From Calamus simplicifolius (Eukaryota > Streptophyta > Magnoliopsida > Arecales > Arecaceae), in NCBI GenBank assembly GCA_900491605.1, contig UESW01000085.1, forward strand, positions 1 to 64,000: DNA of 64,000 bases. Reading direction: 5' to 3'. Of this stretch, positions 21,289 to 32,717 are shown one piece after another. The translations under genes and the position numbers were made by a program. Positions within the stretch are counted from its first letter, which is position 1. Each line of letters opens with the position of its first letter. Below the pieces are notes generated by a model, which was not told the DNA's origin, ran no database searches, and saw nothing but the letters and a program-made list of their open reading frames with translations.

Positions 21289-22838
21289 ATGGCAACTCAA
21301 GTTGGATCATTTGCTGAAGGTCATTCAACAAATAGACCTCCTTTGTTTAATGGATCCAACTATTCTTATTGGAAAGCAAGAATGAGGATATTCATTCAAG
21401 CTTCTGATTATGAATTGTGGGGTGTTATAACTAATGGACCTAGTACACCCACACACGTTGTTGATGGCACTATTGTTCCTAAGCCCGAAAGGGATTGGAA
21501 TGATAATGATAGGAAAATGGCACAGCTCAATGCTAAGGCCATGAATGTCTTATATTGCTCTTTAGATGCTAATGAATTTAATAGAATCTCCACTTGTAAT
21601 TCCGCAAAGGAGATTTGGGATAGATTAGAGGTTACCCATGAGGGTACTAACCAAGTAAAAGAATCCAAAATAAATATTCTTGTTCATAAATATGAGTTAT
21701 TTTGCATGGAACAAACTGAAAATATAGCTAGCATGTATACTAGATTTACTGATATTGTAAATGGGTTGAAAAGTTTAGGCAAAACATATTCTAACTCTGA
21801 ACTTGTTCGAAAAATTCTCAGGTCACTTCCAAGAACGTGGGAAGCGAAGGTGACAGCAATCCAAGAAGCAAAGGACCTCAACACCTTACCCTTAGAGGAG
21901 CTTCTAGGATCCCTAATGACCCATGAATTGACCATGAAGCAGCACATAGAAGAAGATGTGAAGAAAAAAAGACCATAGCTCTTAAGGCTGCTGAAAATGA
22001 GGAGAGCTGCAATGATAGTGAAGAAGATGATGATGAGACAGCTCTTCTAGCAAGAAAGTTCAAAAAATTCATGAGGAGAAAAAGACCCTTCCACAAGAAG
22101 AAATTTGAAACTAAGATGGAAGGAGAGAAAGAAAAAGACAAGGACAAGGATAAAGAGAAAGACCCCTTGATTTGCTATGAATGTAAGAAATCGGGGCATT
22201 ACAGATATGATTGTCCTCAACTGAAAAAGTCTTTCAAGAAGAAAAAGAAAGCCTATGTTGCAACCTGGAGCGACAGCGATGAATCCTCATCGGAGGAAGA
22301 ACAAAAGGAGGTTGCTAACATTTGCTTTATGGCAAACGAAGAGGATGAGGTAAGTTCTGAAAACCTTGCGATGAATTTGCTTTTGATGAATTATTTGATG
22401 CTTTTAATGAACTTGTCGGTGATTTCAAAATTTTGAAAAAGAAATATAAGTTTTGAAAAATAAAAATTTAACTTTGATTGAAGAAAAAGAAAATCTTAAT
22501 AAAGAAACTAAAGTGCTGAAATCTGAAAAAGACAATTTGACTAAAGAAAAAGAATCAATTTCTAATGAAAATGATAAACTAAAGAAGGAAGTTGATAAAT
22601 ATAAAAGTATTGTTGATAAATTCACTTATAGTTTAGAAAAACTTAATTTATTGTTAATAATCAAAGAGCTATATATGATAAGGCTGGTTTAGGATATAGA
22701 CCTAATTTGAAACAAAAATTTGTCAAAAACTTTTTTAAAAAGGAACAAAACCTTGATAATGTTACATGTCATTACTGTAACAAGAAGGGACACAAAGTTT
22801 TTGAATGCAATTTTAAGAAAATAGATAAGAATAAATAG
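21289..22838 (+). pseudogene. Copia gag (broken)
   Basis: ATG at 21289 starts the capsid-like part: RPPLFNGSNYSYWKARMRIF (DUF4219-type) and a UBN2-like region to MTHELTMKQ near 21930. A stop at 21976-21978 follows a run of A's that shifts the frame. The sequence continues in another frame with a lysine-rich stretch, zinc knuckle CYECKKSGHYRYDC (near 22174), acidic linker, a long probable coiled coil (22450-22640) and a second knuckle CHYCNKKGHKVFEC (near 22770). A further shift is near 22435. Gag would form the virus-like particle and bind the genomic RNA. Two CCHC knuckles and the coiled coil fit a Sirevirus-type gag. Confidence 0.85.
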
Positions 22839-22941
22839 TAAAGGAAAGAAAATTTGGGTTCCTAAAGGAACAATTGTTTATGCTACTAACCATGAAGGAC
22901 CCAAGAAAGCTTGGGTACCTAAATATAAGACTTAATTATTT

Positions 22942-25900
22942 TTGCAGGAGTGTCTTGCGGCCAAAAGATCAAAGAGAAAGTGGTATCTCGATAGTGGCTG
23001 CTCAAGGCACATGACGGGTGACAAGGATCAATTCATCACCCTTGAAAGCAAAAGAGGAGGAGTAGTTACATTTGGCGACAATGGCAAAGGCCAAATCTTG
23101 GGGTTTGGTAACATTCAAATAACTCCCTCCACATATATTGAAAATGTCTTATATGTTGATGGTTTGAAACATAATTTAATTAGCATTAGTCAATTATGTG
23201 ACAAAGGTTTTAAAGTATCATTTGAATCTTCTATATGCACAGTTTCTAATCCCATTGATAATAGCATTGTTTTTATTGGAAATAGAAATGGCAATGTATA
23301 CCTGATTGATTAGACAATTTGTCTACAAGTAATCATTGCCTAGTTGCTAATAATGCTAATATAAATGAGATTGGTTGGTTGTGGCATCGTAGATTAGGTC
23401 ATGCAAGCACACACCTTATTTCAAAATTAATTAGAATGGATTTAGTAAAAGGACTTCCACAATTAGATTTTGAAAATAATAAAATTTGTGATGCATGTCA
23501 ATTTGGAAAACAAACTAGAAATTCTTTCAAAACTAAAAATATTGTTTCTACTTCTAGGCCACTTGAACTACTTCACATGGATCTTTTTGGACCTACTAGA
23601 ACCACAAGTCTAGGAGGAAAGAAATATGGTCTTGTGATTGTAGATGATTACTCTAGATACACTTGGGTATTATTTTTAGCTCACAAAGATGAGACTTTCT
23701 CGATATTTTGAAATTCTTTAAGAAAGTCACAAATGAGAAAAACAACACCATAGTGTCTCTAAGAAGTGATCATGGCACTGAATTTGAAAATCATTTATTT
23801 AAAAATTTTTGCATAGAAAATGGCATCCATCATAATTTTTCTGCACCAAGAACACCGCAACAAAATGGTGTAGTTGAAAGAAAAAATAGAACCCTAGAAG
23901 ACATGGCCCGTACCATGCTATGTGAAAGCAACTTACCAAAATACTTTTGGGCAGAAGCTATAAACACGGCATGCTACATCCTTAATAGAGCTTTAATTAG
24001 GCCAATCATTAAGAAAACACCTTATGAACTTTGGAATAATAGAAAACCAAACATAAGCTACTTTCATGCATTTGGTTGTAAGTGTTTCATTCATAATAAT
24101 GGCAAAGATAACCTAGGAAAATTTGATGCAAAATCTGATGAAGGCATATTCTTAGGATATTCAACATCTAGTAAAGCTTATAGAGTCTTTAACAAGAGAA
24201 ACTTAATAGTAGAAGAATCTATTCATGTAATCTTTGATGAATCTTTAGCATCAAGTTCTAAAAAGATTGATGATGAGGAAGATACAAACATTCTAGAAAG
24301 AGACATTGAAAAATTAAATATAGATGTATCTTCAGATCATGAACAAGAAGCTAAAGATAATGATTCTCCTAGTGTTGATGTTATTGATGGAAATCGTAAT
24401 GATATAGATCTACCTAGAGATTGGAGATATGCCTATGGTCATCCAAGAGAATTAATTATAGGTGATCCATCTCAAGGAGTAAGAACTAGATCATCAATGA
24501 GAAACATCAATAATCATCTTGCATTTGTATCTCAAATTGAACCAAAAACTATTGAAGAAGCTGAAAAAGATAATAACTGGATGTTAGCCATGCAAGAAGA
24601 ATTAAATCAATTCACTAGAAATAATGTTTGGACATTAGTAGATAGACCTAAGGATCATTCTGTAATAGGATCAAAATGGGTATTTAGAAATAAATTAGAC
24701 GAAAATGGCATAGTAATTAGAAACAAAGCTAGATTAGTTGCAAAAGGATATAATCAAGAAGAAGGAATTGATTTTGATGAAACTTTTGCACCTGTAGCTA
24801 GACTTGAAGCAATTAGATTGTTACTTGCATTTGCATGTCATATGCATATAAATTTATTTCAAATGGATGTTAAAAGCGCATTCTTAAATGGATTTATAAA
24901 TGAAAAAGTTTTTGTTGAACAACCACCGGGATTTGAAGATCATGAATTTCAAATCATGTTTTTAAATTACACAAAGCACTATATGGTTTGAAACAAGCAC
25001 CTAGGGCTTGGTATGAAAGATTAAGTAAATTTCTGATTGAAAATGATTTTGTAAGAGAAAATGTCGATAAAACACTATTTTTGAAAACAAAAGACAAAGA
25101 TTTATTAGTAGTACAATATATGTTGATGATATTGTTTTCGGTGCTACTAACAATTTGTTATGTCAAGAATTTGCAAAGTTAATGCAGGGTGAGTTTGAAA
25201 TGAGTATGATGGGAGAACTCAACTTCTTCCTAGGACTTCAAATCAAACAAAGCAAAGATGGGATCTTCATCAATCAAGCCAAATACACAAAAGAACTGCT
25301 CAAGAAATTTGGAATGGAGTCAATCAAACCACTTGGGACACCTATGAGTCCTTCGTGCAAATTGGACAAAGATGAAGATGGTAAGAAAGTAGATCAAAAA
25401 TTACAGAGGTATGATTGGATCTCTTCTTTACTTAACTGCTAGTAGACCAGATATTATGTTTGCAGTATGTCTATGTGCTAGATTTCAATCTGAACCTAAA
25501 GAATCTCACTTAATTGCTGTAAAAAGAATTTAAGATATTTAAGTGGAACTAAAAATGTAGGTTTATGGTACTCTAGAGACTCAACCTTAAATTTAATTGC
25601 ATATTCTGATTCTGACTATGCTGGATGTAAATTGGATAGAAAAAGCACAAGTGGTGCATGTCAATTCTTAGGATGTAACTTAATCTCTTGGTTTAGCAAA
25701 AAGCAAAATTCGGTTGCATTATCTACTGCTGAAGCAGAATATGTTGCAGCTGGAAGTTGCTGTGCTCAAATCCTTTGGATTAAGAGACAACTTGAAGATT
25801 ATGGCATAACCCCCGACAAAACACCAATTAGATGTGATAACACGAGTGCAATAAATCTAACTAAAAATCCAATTCAACATTCAAGAACAAAACACATTGA

Positions 25901-26063
25901 GATTAGATATCATTTTATAAGAGAACATGTAGCTAATAATGAAATTTGTCTTGAATATGTTAATACAGAGGAACAATTAGCTGACATATTTACAAAACCT
26001 TTGAGTGAAGAAAGATTTTGTTATCTTAGAGGTGAATTAGGGATATGTGACCCTATGGATTGA
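22942..26063 (+). pseudogene. Copia pol: protease, integrase, RT, RNase H (broken)
   Basis: The protease active site WYLDSGC is at 22981-23001. The integrase HHCC zinc region (WLWHRRLGH, CDACQFGK) spans 23375-23510. The catalytic D, D and E lie in VDDYSR (near 23640), LRSDHG (near 23760) and the PQQNGVVE segment (near 23860). The reverse transcriptase runs from about 24580, with YVDD at 25119-25130 in a shifted frame. RNase H is at 25440-26063, with DRKSTSG and STAEAEY intact here. Frame breaks near 23710, 24985, 25118, 25410 and 25530 divide it into at least six pieces. The order integrase before RT defines Ty1/Copia. Confidence 0.92.
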
Positions 26064-26261
26064 TTTTGATACATTAAGGAATGAGAATCTAAAATTTCTA
26101 TCAATTTCTTGATATTCCCTTCACTATTTTAAGGACAAATTATCTAGTCATTTGAGCTATTTGATCCTTAATACTCCATAATTTTATCAAAATTTTATAA
26201 AATTTATTTTGACGAGTTTCAGTCATTTGTATCTCATATATTTTTGCTGAATTTGTCTCTG

Positions 26262-26466
26262 GAGTCGACACCTCAGAATGAGGAGTCGACACCTAAGACT
26301 GTGTCGCTCTCGGTCCTTGACCTTGGAGCCGACACCTGTGAATTCGAAGCCGACTCCAGTTCGAGCGCTGACTGTGTTAGCGATTTGGAGTCGACACCCG
26401 ACTTTGCGGGAGTCGACACCTGGAGTCAAATGTTGATTTATTAGGGCAGAGTCGACACCTCGTCAC
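26262..26466 (+). promoter_or_regulatory. GGAGTCGACACC motif array between pol and envelope-like ORF
   Basis: About seven to eight copies (near 26262, 26281, 26325, 26346, 26386, 26409, 26449), mostly with GTCGAC cores, in one orientation. The last lies roughly 100 bp before the envelope-like start. Same arrangement as 958-1168. A promoter or enhancer role for the downstream ORF is inferred. Confidence 0.5.
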
Positions 26467-26562
26467 TTCATTACTTTCTCAAATCCTAACCAAACTCTTC
26501 CAAAATTTCTCCAAAACTTCCCCATCTCTAATTCCATCCAAATCGAACCTTTCCAAGATCAA

Positions 26563-27943
26563 ATGGCACCAAAAGGAGAGAATCAGTGGTTGGAGCGTCG
26601 GTAACTACGGGAAAGCGGTCCGCACGTCGTCCCGTTCGTGAGCCGACTCCAAGCAGCGATTCGTCCACAGATTCGACAATCCCAACACATCTTCCACAAA
26701 GGTAGATACCCTAGCTGATAGAGTCATCACAATGGGTAGAAAAGTCGATTTTGACCTATTTGAATCCGAAGGCTTTTCAATCGGGAGACAATTGAAGGAA
26801 ATGGGCTGGGATATGCTGTGTTCTCTTGATGTTCCTACCTATCCAGCCCTAGTAAAAGAATTTTATCTCAATTTGGCTAGAGGGGATGGAGGTTTAGTAA
26901 GCAATGTTAAAGGGAAAAGGATTCATCTCACCTTTCAAAAGCTCGGAAACCTTCTCAGCATCCCGATCACTGGTTTAGCCGCTGACATGCATAGTGATAG
27001 GTCAGCAGCCCTTTCAAGGATGTTAGGAAGGGATGTAACTGAGTTTGAAGAAATTAGAGCCAATCAACTACCCCTAGAATTAAGATTATTACACAATATA
27101 TGCAGTAGGATCTTGTTTCCAAAGACTGGTCGGTTTGAGTATGTCTCAGAGCGAGACATTGTGGTTATGGACAGTGTTCTAACTGGGCAGCCGATCAATC
27201 TGGTAGCAATGATGATTTTTTATATGGCAGAAGCTGGAGGGAAAAGGAGATCATCCCTACCGTATGGAATGGTACTAACTATGGTATTCAAGAGCCAAGG
27301 GGTTACAATTCAAGAGAATGAACTTTCCAAGAACCTAAGGCACACAGATTACTATAGCTTAGCTACATTGCATCGGATGGGTTTTGTCAAGGTGAATGGT
27401 CAATGGGATAGGAAAGGACATCTAGATGAAAGAGCCCTATGCCGAGAGTTTCTGAGCCTTGTGAGGCTGGACCATCATTTAGGGCTCCTTCTCCATAGCC
27501 TAGGAGTCCCATTTCTGCTCCTGTTCCTGCTCCTGCACCTGCACAAGTTTATGATCAACCATCCACTTCTTCGACTGGATTCTTAGACCTTCAAATGGAG
27601 CAATTAAAAAGTTTGTTTGCAGCTCAGAAGGATGAGTTTGACAGTAAATTTATGAATATAAAAGAATCACTTTACTTCCTTGATGATCGGATTGCAAAGA
27701 TTGAATCAACTCTCAACACCTCCGCAGAATCTTTAAATGGTTATTTGAAGAACATCTTTGAAGAGCTTAAAGAGATTTGGAGATGGTGAAACTTATTCAA
27801 AGTGCAACGCCGAACTTCAAGACAAAATCACAACAGCTTGCACATTTGTGGATGAGAGACTAAAAGATTATGTTAGACTTCAATGTGATGGAATGAAAAA
27901 TATAGTAGACCATTTAACAAGAATAGTTAGAAAGAACTTTTGA
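26563..27943 (+). pseudogene. Envelope-like / putative plant transposon protein ORF
   Basis: An ATG at 26563 (MAPKGE) soon meets a stop. The long frame from 26732 encodes MGRKVDFDLFESEGF, VPTYPALVKEFYLNL, LRLLHNICSRILFPK, FEYVSERDIVVMDS and RHTDYYSLATLHRMGFVKV, to about 27440. The frame then changes: the proline/alanine linker is out of frame. The tail resumes at 27595 (MEQLKSLFAAQKDEF, DDRIAKIEST) with another shift near 27780. Compared with element A it keeps a longer unbroken core. The protein family is known from Sirevirus extra ORFs; its role is not established. No transmembrane segment is obvious, so 'envelope' is only a positional label. Confidence 0.78.
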
Positions 27944-28484
27944 TGTTGTTTATGTTCAATCTTGTTGAAATGTTGTTTACATTTTGATGTAATGAAGTTA
28001 ATATAATGAAATGTAAAGAGGGAGAGAATTATGTAATACTTGACAATATGTTGATGTAGTGAAGCTTATATTAATGAATGAAAAGTTTTTATGTTATATT
28101 TGACTTTTGATTATCTTTTTGATGCAATTATCCTTTGATGCAGTAAAATATTCTTTACCTTTTTGTTGATTACAAAAAAGGGGGAGAGAATTAGAATTGT
28201 ATATGCATTAAGAGGGAGAAAATTATATGGAAAGAATTATAGTTGAGAATGTTAATTGATTAATATGATGTTGAGTTATTGATATGGATTGATATTCAAA
28301 TTGTCTATGCACAAAGAAATCTTAAGTATCAAAGAGGAAGAATAATTTGAATTTGAACTTCATAAGAGAAGCTACCTTATTCAGGGGGAGCTTACTCGTA
28401 AAGATCACTTCCTTGATATTCTCTTTAATTTAAGGATTCTATGCATATACTCAATGTTTTTATAATCATCAAAAAGGGGAAGAT
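27944..28484 (+). other. 3' noncoding region with polypurine tracts
   Basis: AT-rich, no gene. AAAAAAGGGGGAGAG near 28175, GGGGGAGCTT near 28384, and AAAAAGGGGAAGAT (28470-28483) immediately before the LTR. The last tract has a G-to-A change relative to element A. Confidence 0.7.
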
Positions 28485-29994
28485 TGTTGATCCACTCATT
28501 GATTTTGATGATTAATAAAGGAATTGAGTATATTCATTTGATTACTAATGGATTTTATAAGTGTTTCAGGACTTAAATTTATTTGATCAATTTAAAGGAA
28601 TTAAGAAATGAATTTTGAATCAAATACAAATCAGAGATTTCAAAGTTTCAGAGCTTGGAGTCGACACCTAGAAAGTCTGGAGCCGACCCCATGGCCAATT
28701 CAATTTTATCTGATTTTTGATACAACCTGGAGCCGACACCTAGAGTTTCGGAGCCGACACCTAAGGTTTCGGAGTCGACACTTTACTGTGTCTGGAGCCG
28801 ACTCCGATGCTGAAACAGAGCGATAATTTTCTGAGCATCCTGGAGCCGACACCTTCAGTTTTCGGGAGCCGACACCTGACGACGGCGAGCCGACACTTAC
28901 TTTTGCGGAGCCGACTCCACGATGAACTCAGAATTTACTATTTATGGAAAAACGATTCGGAGCCGACACCTGAAAAGCTGGAGCCGACTCCAACCCACCT
29001 GGACAAAAATCAAAAATGTCAGATCAGCTCTAACGGTAATATTTTTGATTTCTGACATCTAATGGCTATTTTTTATGAATGGAAAATCCTTCCAGGTACA
29101 CTCCAACGGCTAGATTTCCACCCAAAAATGAATCAAAGAAAATCTATAAAAAGGGAAAAAACAACCGTTTGAAAAAATATAGAAAGAGAGAGATAGAAAT
29201 GGATAGACAAAAAAAAATCAAAAATCAAAATCCGAGAAGTCTTGAGCCGTATATCCAAGAGAGGAGCTTTCAAGTTCAAAACCTTCCACTCCACAAAGCC
29301 CAAAGAAGAATCCAATCCGTTCAAATAGAGAAAATCGGAGGATTCTCATCTAGAAGAAAGAGACCAACTTTTCAATCTTCTCAACTGCATCTACTGTGAA
29401 GAATCGGAGCTGAGGCTTGATTCAACCCAGCAAGGAGAAGAGGAAAAGAAGAAAAGCTCAAAGCCAAACAACTTCAAATCAGGCTTTTCTAAACCTATTT
29501 ACTTTTCTTTGAATATTTGCTCATTAAGGAGCTGTGAAAATTTGTAAAACATTTATATACTTGTTTGTGCCTAGTTCAATCAAAGGGGATTGAACTAGTG
29601 GAGGTTGTTAACCTCGGGTCAAGCTAGTTTAGCTTGAGTTTTGGATTGTGTGCTGGTGAGCCGAAAAACCAGCTGGGTTCGTTGTGATCCCGGGTAAAAC
29701 AACAAGTTTGAGTTGTGAACTTGTAAAACAACTCGGCTGTAATCGAGGAGATTATAGTGTGGACCCAAGTAGGATCTTGGGAGTGGACGTAGGTTTGGAT
29801 ACACCGAACCACTATAAAATCTTTGTGTTTGCCGTGCTTCCATTGACTCTATCTCTATCTCTATTTTATTCGTTGTACTTTATATTTACATTGCATTTGC
29901 TTTCATTCATCTTAAGCAAACAATTTTTCAAAAGGCTAAATTTTTAAAGAACCCAATTCACCCCCCCCCTCTTGGGTTGTCATCTGGGCCAACA
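28485..29994 (+). repeat. 3' LTR of complete Copia element
   Basis: About 1510 bp. Same motif array (28656-28990) and TATAAAAA at 29145-29152. It is followed by the AAATT target duplication at 29995-29999. Confidence 0.95.
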
Positions 29995-30345
29995 AAATTA
30001 TATTATGTAAATAGGAAAGTAATGTCAAGCATTTTTTATGTAAATGATCGGCATTTTGGTTTCTAAATTTAAAGTTAAGATTACTACTTGGGATAACCTT
30101 GAATATCTGGCATCATAGATATGCATCGGATCACTAGATTGGACAACAATTTTAGAGATGGGATTGATTTGAAATCATGGCTATGTAGGATCATCGAGGT
30201 ATAACTAAATATGTTGATCTCATTATTTCTGCCATGTAAAATTATCGAGGTGCAATCAAACATGATGTTCACATCACCTCCAATCACTAATGATCCTTGA
30301 TGTATCACTCCATACCAAATGCCTCAAGGAAAGGGGATTGGTAAC
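29995..30345 (+). repeat. AT-rich repeat family M, copy 1, right part
   Basis: Resumes the repeat interrupted at 19716. GGAAAGTAATGTCAAGCATT and ATTGGACAACAATTTTAGAG parallel 30768-30930 in copy 2 (AAGAAAGTAATATCAAG; TTGGACAGTGAGATGAG). No coding supported. Confidence 0.6.
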
Positions 30346-30960
30346 CCAAATAAGATCACCACAATAATTTTAGATTCTATTGGGTGATTTAATTTTTGAT
30401 AATCTAAGATTAATATGTTTTGTATGATATATGCCAATGAATAAAGATTCCTGCTGATCTAAGATCACCATGTATGATACACCATGAAAATCATAAATCA
30501 TTGATCATAAAATACCAATATTATCCCTAATTAGTTATAGTCTCTTTACCTTATAAAATAACTATGCTGATATATTTTATAAGTACCATGATAATTTATC
30601 ATTATTTTATAATATATACTATTATGATTTAGATTAATTTATAATATTTTTATAATATTATATTATGATATAACATTATAACTATATATTACATTATAAC
30701 TAAACTATAATATAATTAAATATTATATTATTTAATATAATTTTATAGTATACAATTATATTTTTTGAATAAGAAAGTAATATCAAGAATTTCTTTATAT
30801 GGATAAGGGGCATTTTAGTTCCAAAATTTTAAGTCAAGATCATTATTTGCGGGTAATTTTGGATCTGATTTCATAGATGGATATGAGATTTAGGATTACT
30901 AGGTTGGACAGTGAGATGAGGATGATTTGCAATCACTATCATATAGGATTATTGAGGTAC
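30346..30960 (+). repeat. AT-rich repeat family M, copy 2
   Basis: Starts GATCACCACAATAATT, like copy 1, and passes through the same AT-rich core without the Copia insertion. It ends around TATAGGATTATTGAGGTAC. An inverted partial copy is at 58437-58741. Superfamily not assigned. Confidence 0.6.
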
Positions 30961-31412
30961 AACTAAATTAATAATCATATTACCTCCATTTGAATCATTA
31001 ATGATCCTTGAGTGTTCATGACATGTAAAACACCCTTGACTAGACTTTAGATCTTTAATGCCATCCATCGCACTACTCTTTCCCAAAGAAAATCTTTTAT
31101 ATAAGCTTTCCTTGCAAATAAATTCTCGTTCAATATTCATTAATTATTACATAAAGATGCTATATATCTGCTCTCATTAAGATTGATTAGATGCTAACAA
31201 GTTAAGGTAAAAATGCCATATATTTCCACCCATTAAGGTTGAGCAGAGGCTAGAAATTTTGTGATAATTCACTTCAAACTATGCATTGGCCTCTTCATAA
31301 ACCCCAACTCCATCATTCACAAATCTATTACCATGTATAAAAGCTGCTTTCAATTTCAGCTTCAGTTTTGTTTCCAAAACCAATTAAAATTATTGGTAGA
31401 ATTTATTGCAAC
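30949..31412 (-). repeat. Duplicated segment X, left portion
   Basis: Inverted match of 57975-58436. On the minus strand a 63-codon open frame (MNIEREFICKESLYKRFSLG, then CFTCHEHSRI) has a close counterpart at 58240-58431. I do not recognise it as a known protein. The segment is interrupted at 31413 by CACTA 2 and continues at 35886. Confidence 0.6.
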
Positions 31413-31500
31413 CACTACAAAATAATTTTACAGTAGCAACTCTTTTTTCTACCGCAGCCTTTCACGCTTGTTGAAAACCCCAACGATCTCCTCTGTGCCC

Positions 31501-31735
31501 TAGACCTCCCCAATCTCCGCTCTGCGGACCCCCTAATCTCACGATCTTCGCTCTCTGCTGTAGACCTCCCCGATCTCCGTTCTGCCCACCCCGATCTCAC
31601 GATCTTCGCTCTCTGCTGTAGACCTCCCCGATCTCCTCTCTGCCCTCGATCTCACGATCTTCGCTCTCTGCTGTAGACCTCCCCGATCTCCTCTCTGCCC
31701 CGATCACACGATCTCCGCTCTGCCCTAGACTTTTC
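31501..31735 (+). repeat. Short tandem repeat of 55-60 bp upstream of captured USP exon
   Basis: About four units starting TAGACCTCCCCGATCTC at 31501, 31561, 31619 and 31674, each with CACGATCTTCGCTCTCTGCT. It ends just before the captured ATG at 31771. Confidence 0.75.
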
Positions 31736-31770
31736 TATCAAGCAACCAAGGAAAAGTCGGGGAGGAAGAG

Positions 31771-32355
31771 ATGGGAGGAGTTCGGAAGGTCGGGGTGGCG
31801 ATGGACTTCTCTAAGAACAGCAAGAGGGCGCTCGGGTGGGCCATCAATAACCTCCTCGACCACGGCGACACCCTCATCGTCCTCCATGTCATGCACCCCA
31901 TGGGCGACGAGGCCAAGAATGCCCTCTAGTCCCAGCACGGTTCCCGTATATTCCCTCTTCTCCTCCCCTTTCTTTATACTTCATTTCGATCTCTGTTTCC
32001 ATACGTTCGCTAGCTCTGATTCCGCTGATGGAGTTGAGGGAGATGGAGGCGATGAAGAAGCAGTACAATCTGGTATCCAATATTCGACATCGAGGTCCTC
32101 GACATGCTCGACACTGCGTCCCGATAGAAGGAGGTCCCATCAATTCTCCTCCCTTCTTAATTCCAAAATAATACTGGTGATGTTTTTAATTTGATTCGCT
32201 TCTCCCTCTTTTCCAAAATTATTCAACAACGTTAGGCAACGATCGTGGCGAAGTGTTGTACTGGGGCGATGCAAAGGAGATGCTGTGCCAGCCAAGGAAG
32301 ATCTGAAGCTGGACTCGCTGGTCATGGGCAGCAGGGGTCTTAGCCTGCTCTAGAG
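31771..32355 (+). pseudogene. Universal stress protein fragment, three exons
   Basis: Exon 1 from the ATG at 31771 encodes VRKVGVAMDFSKNSKRALGW, then LLDHGDTLIVLHV, and meets a TAG at 31927-31929 where the family usually has Trp. Exon 2 (32014-32133, after TAG acceptor) encodes LIPLMELREMEAMKK and, after a frame slip near 32082, VLDMLDTASR and a stop. Exon 3 (32236-32355, bordered by TTAG and GTACAC) encodes ATIVAK and, after slips, EDLKLDSLVMGSRGLS, the part containing the family's GxxG-type ATP-binding loop start. The last exon (VTNYV-like tail) is absent. Plant USP/PHOS32-like proteins are small cytosolic nucleotide-binding stress proteins. The lesions make this copy non-coding for a full protein. 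Confidence 0.82.
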
Positions 32356-32717
32356 GTACACGCATTTCATCATATACCTTACTGTTGCTTCTCCTCCTGC
32401 CTCCAGTCCTGATCCTATCCTGATAAATGCACTGCAAATTCCTAGGTTTTGATGGGAAGTAGGGATATCTAAAGACCCATTTGGCCCCTGGATCACTGGC
32501 TTTGGTTCTCCTGGCTGCTAGGTGCTAATCACCTCATTTTGGCAAGTAATTTCTATTTTTCTCTCAGGAGTCAAGGATGTTATTAACATAGATGTCTTCC
32601 TTCTGTTTCCATGCTATTACTTTTTACTTTTGTTTAAGTATTCCTATGTTATGGCTGCTCGATAGGAGAGTGTGCTTTTTTATGTCCCACTGAGAGAAGC
32701 TTTGGTGATGGTTTCAG

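Larger units (their letters stand above)
19717..29994 (+). mobile_element. Complete Sirevirus-like Ty1/Copia element (10.3 kb)
   Basis: Both LTRs (TGTTGATC...GGCCAACA), a primer-binding site, gag, pol in Copia order (protease, integrase, reverse transcriptase, RNase H), an envelope-like ORF and polypurine tracts are present. A perfect 5-bp target duplication, AAATT, lies at 19712-19716 and 29995-29999. The two LTRs are close to identical by eye (roughly 20-30 differences in 1.5 kb), so the insertion is fairly recent. Even so, gag, pol and the extra ORF each carry frameshifts or stops, so it is not autonomous. It splits repeat M copy 1. Confidence 0.95.

Noticed and set aside
31889..32143. Minus-strand frames across the USP exons
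   Set aside because: They are antisense shadows. The plus strand carries recognisable USP sequence with splice borders.
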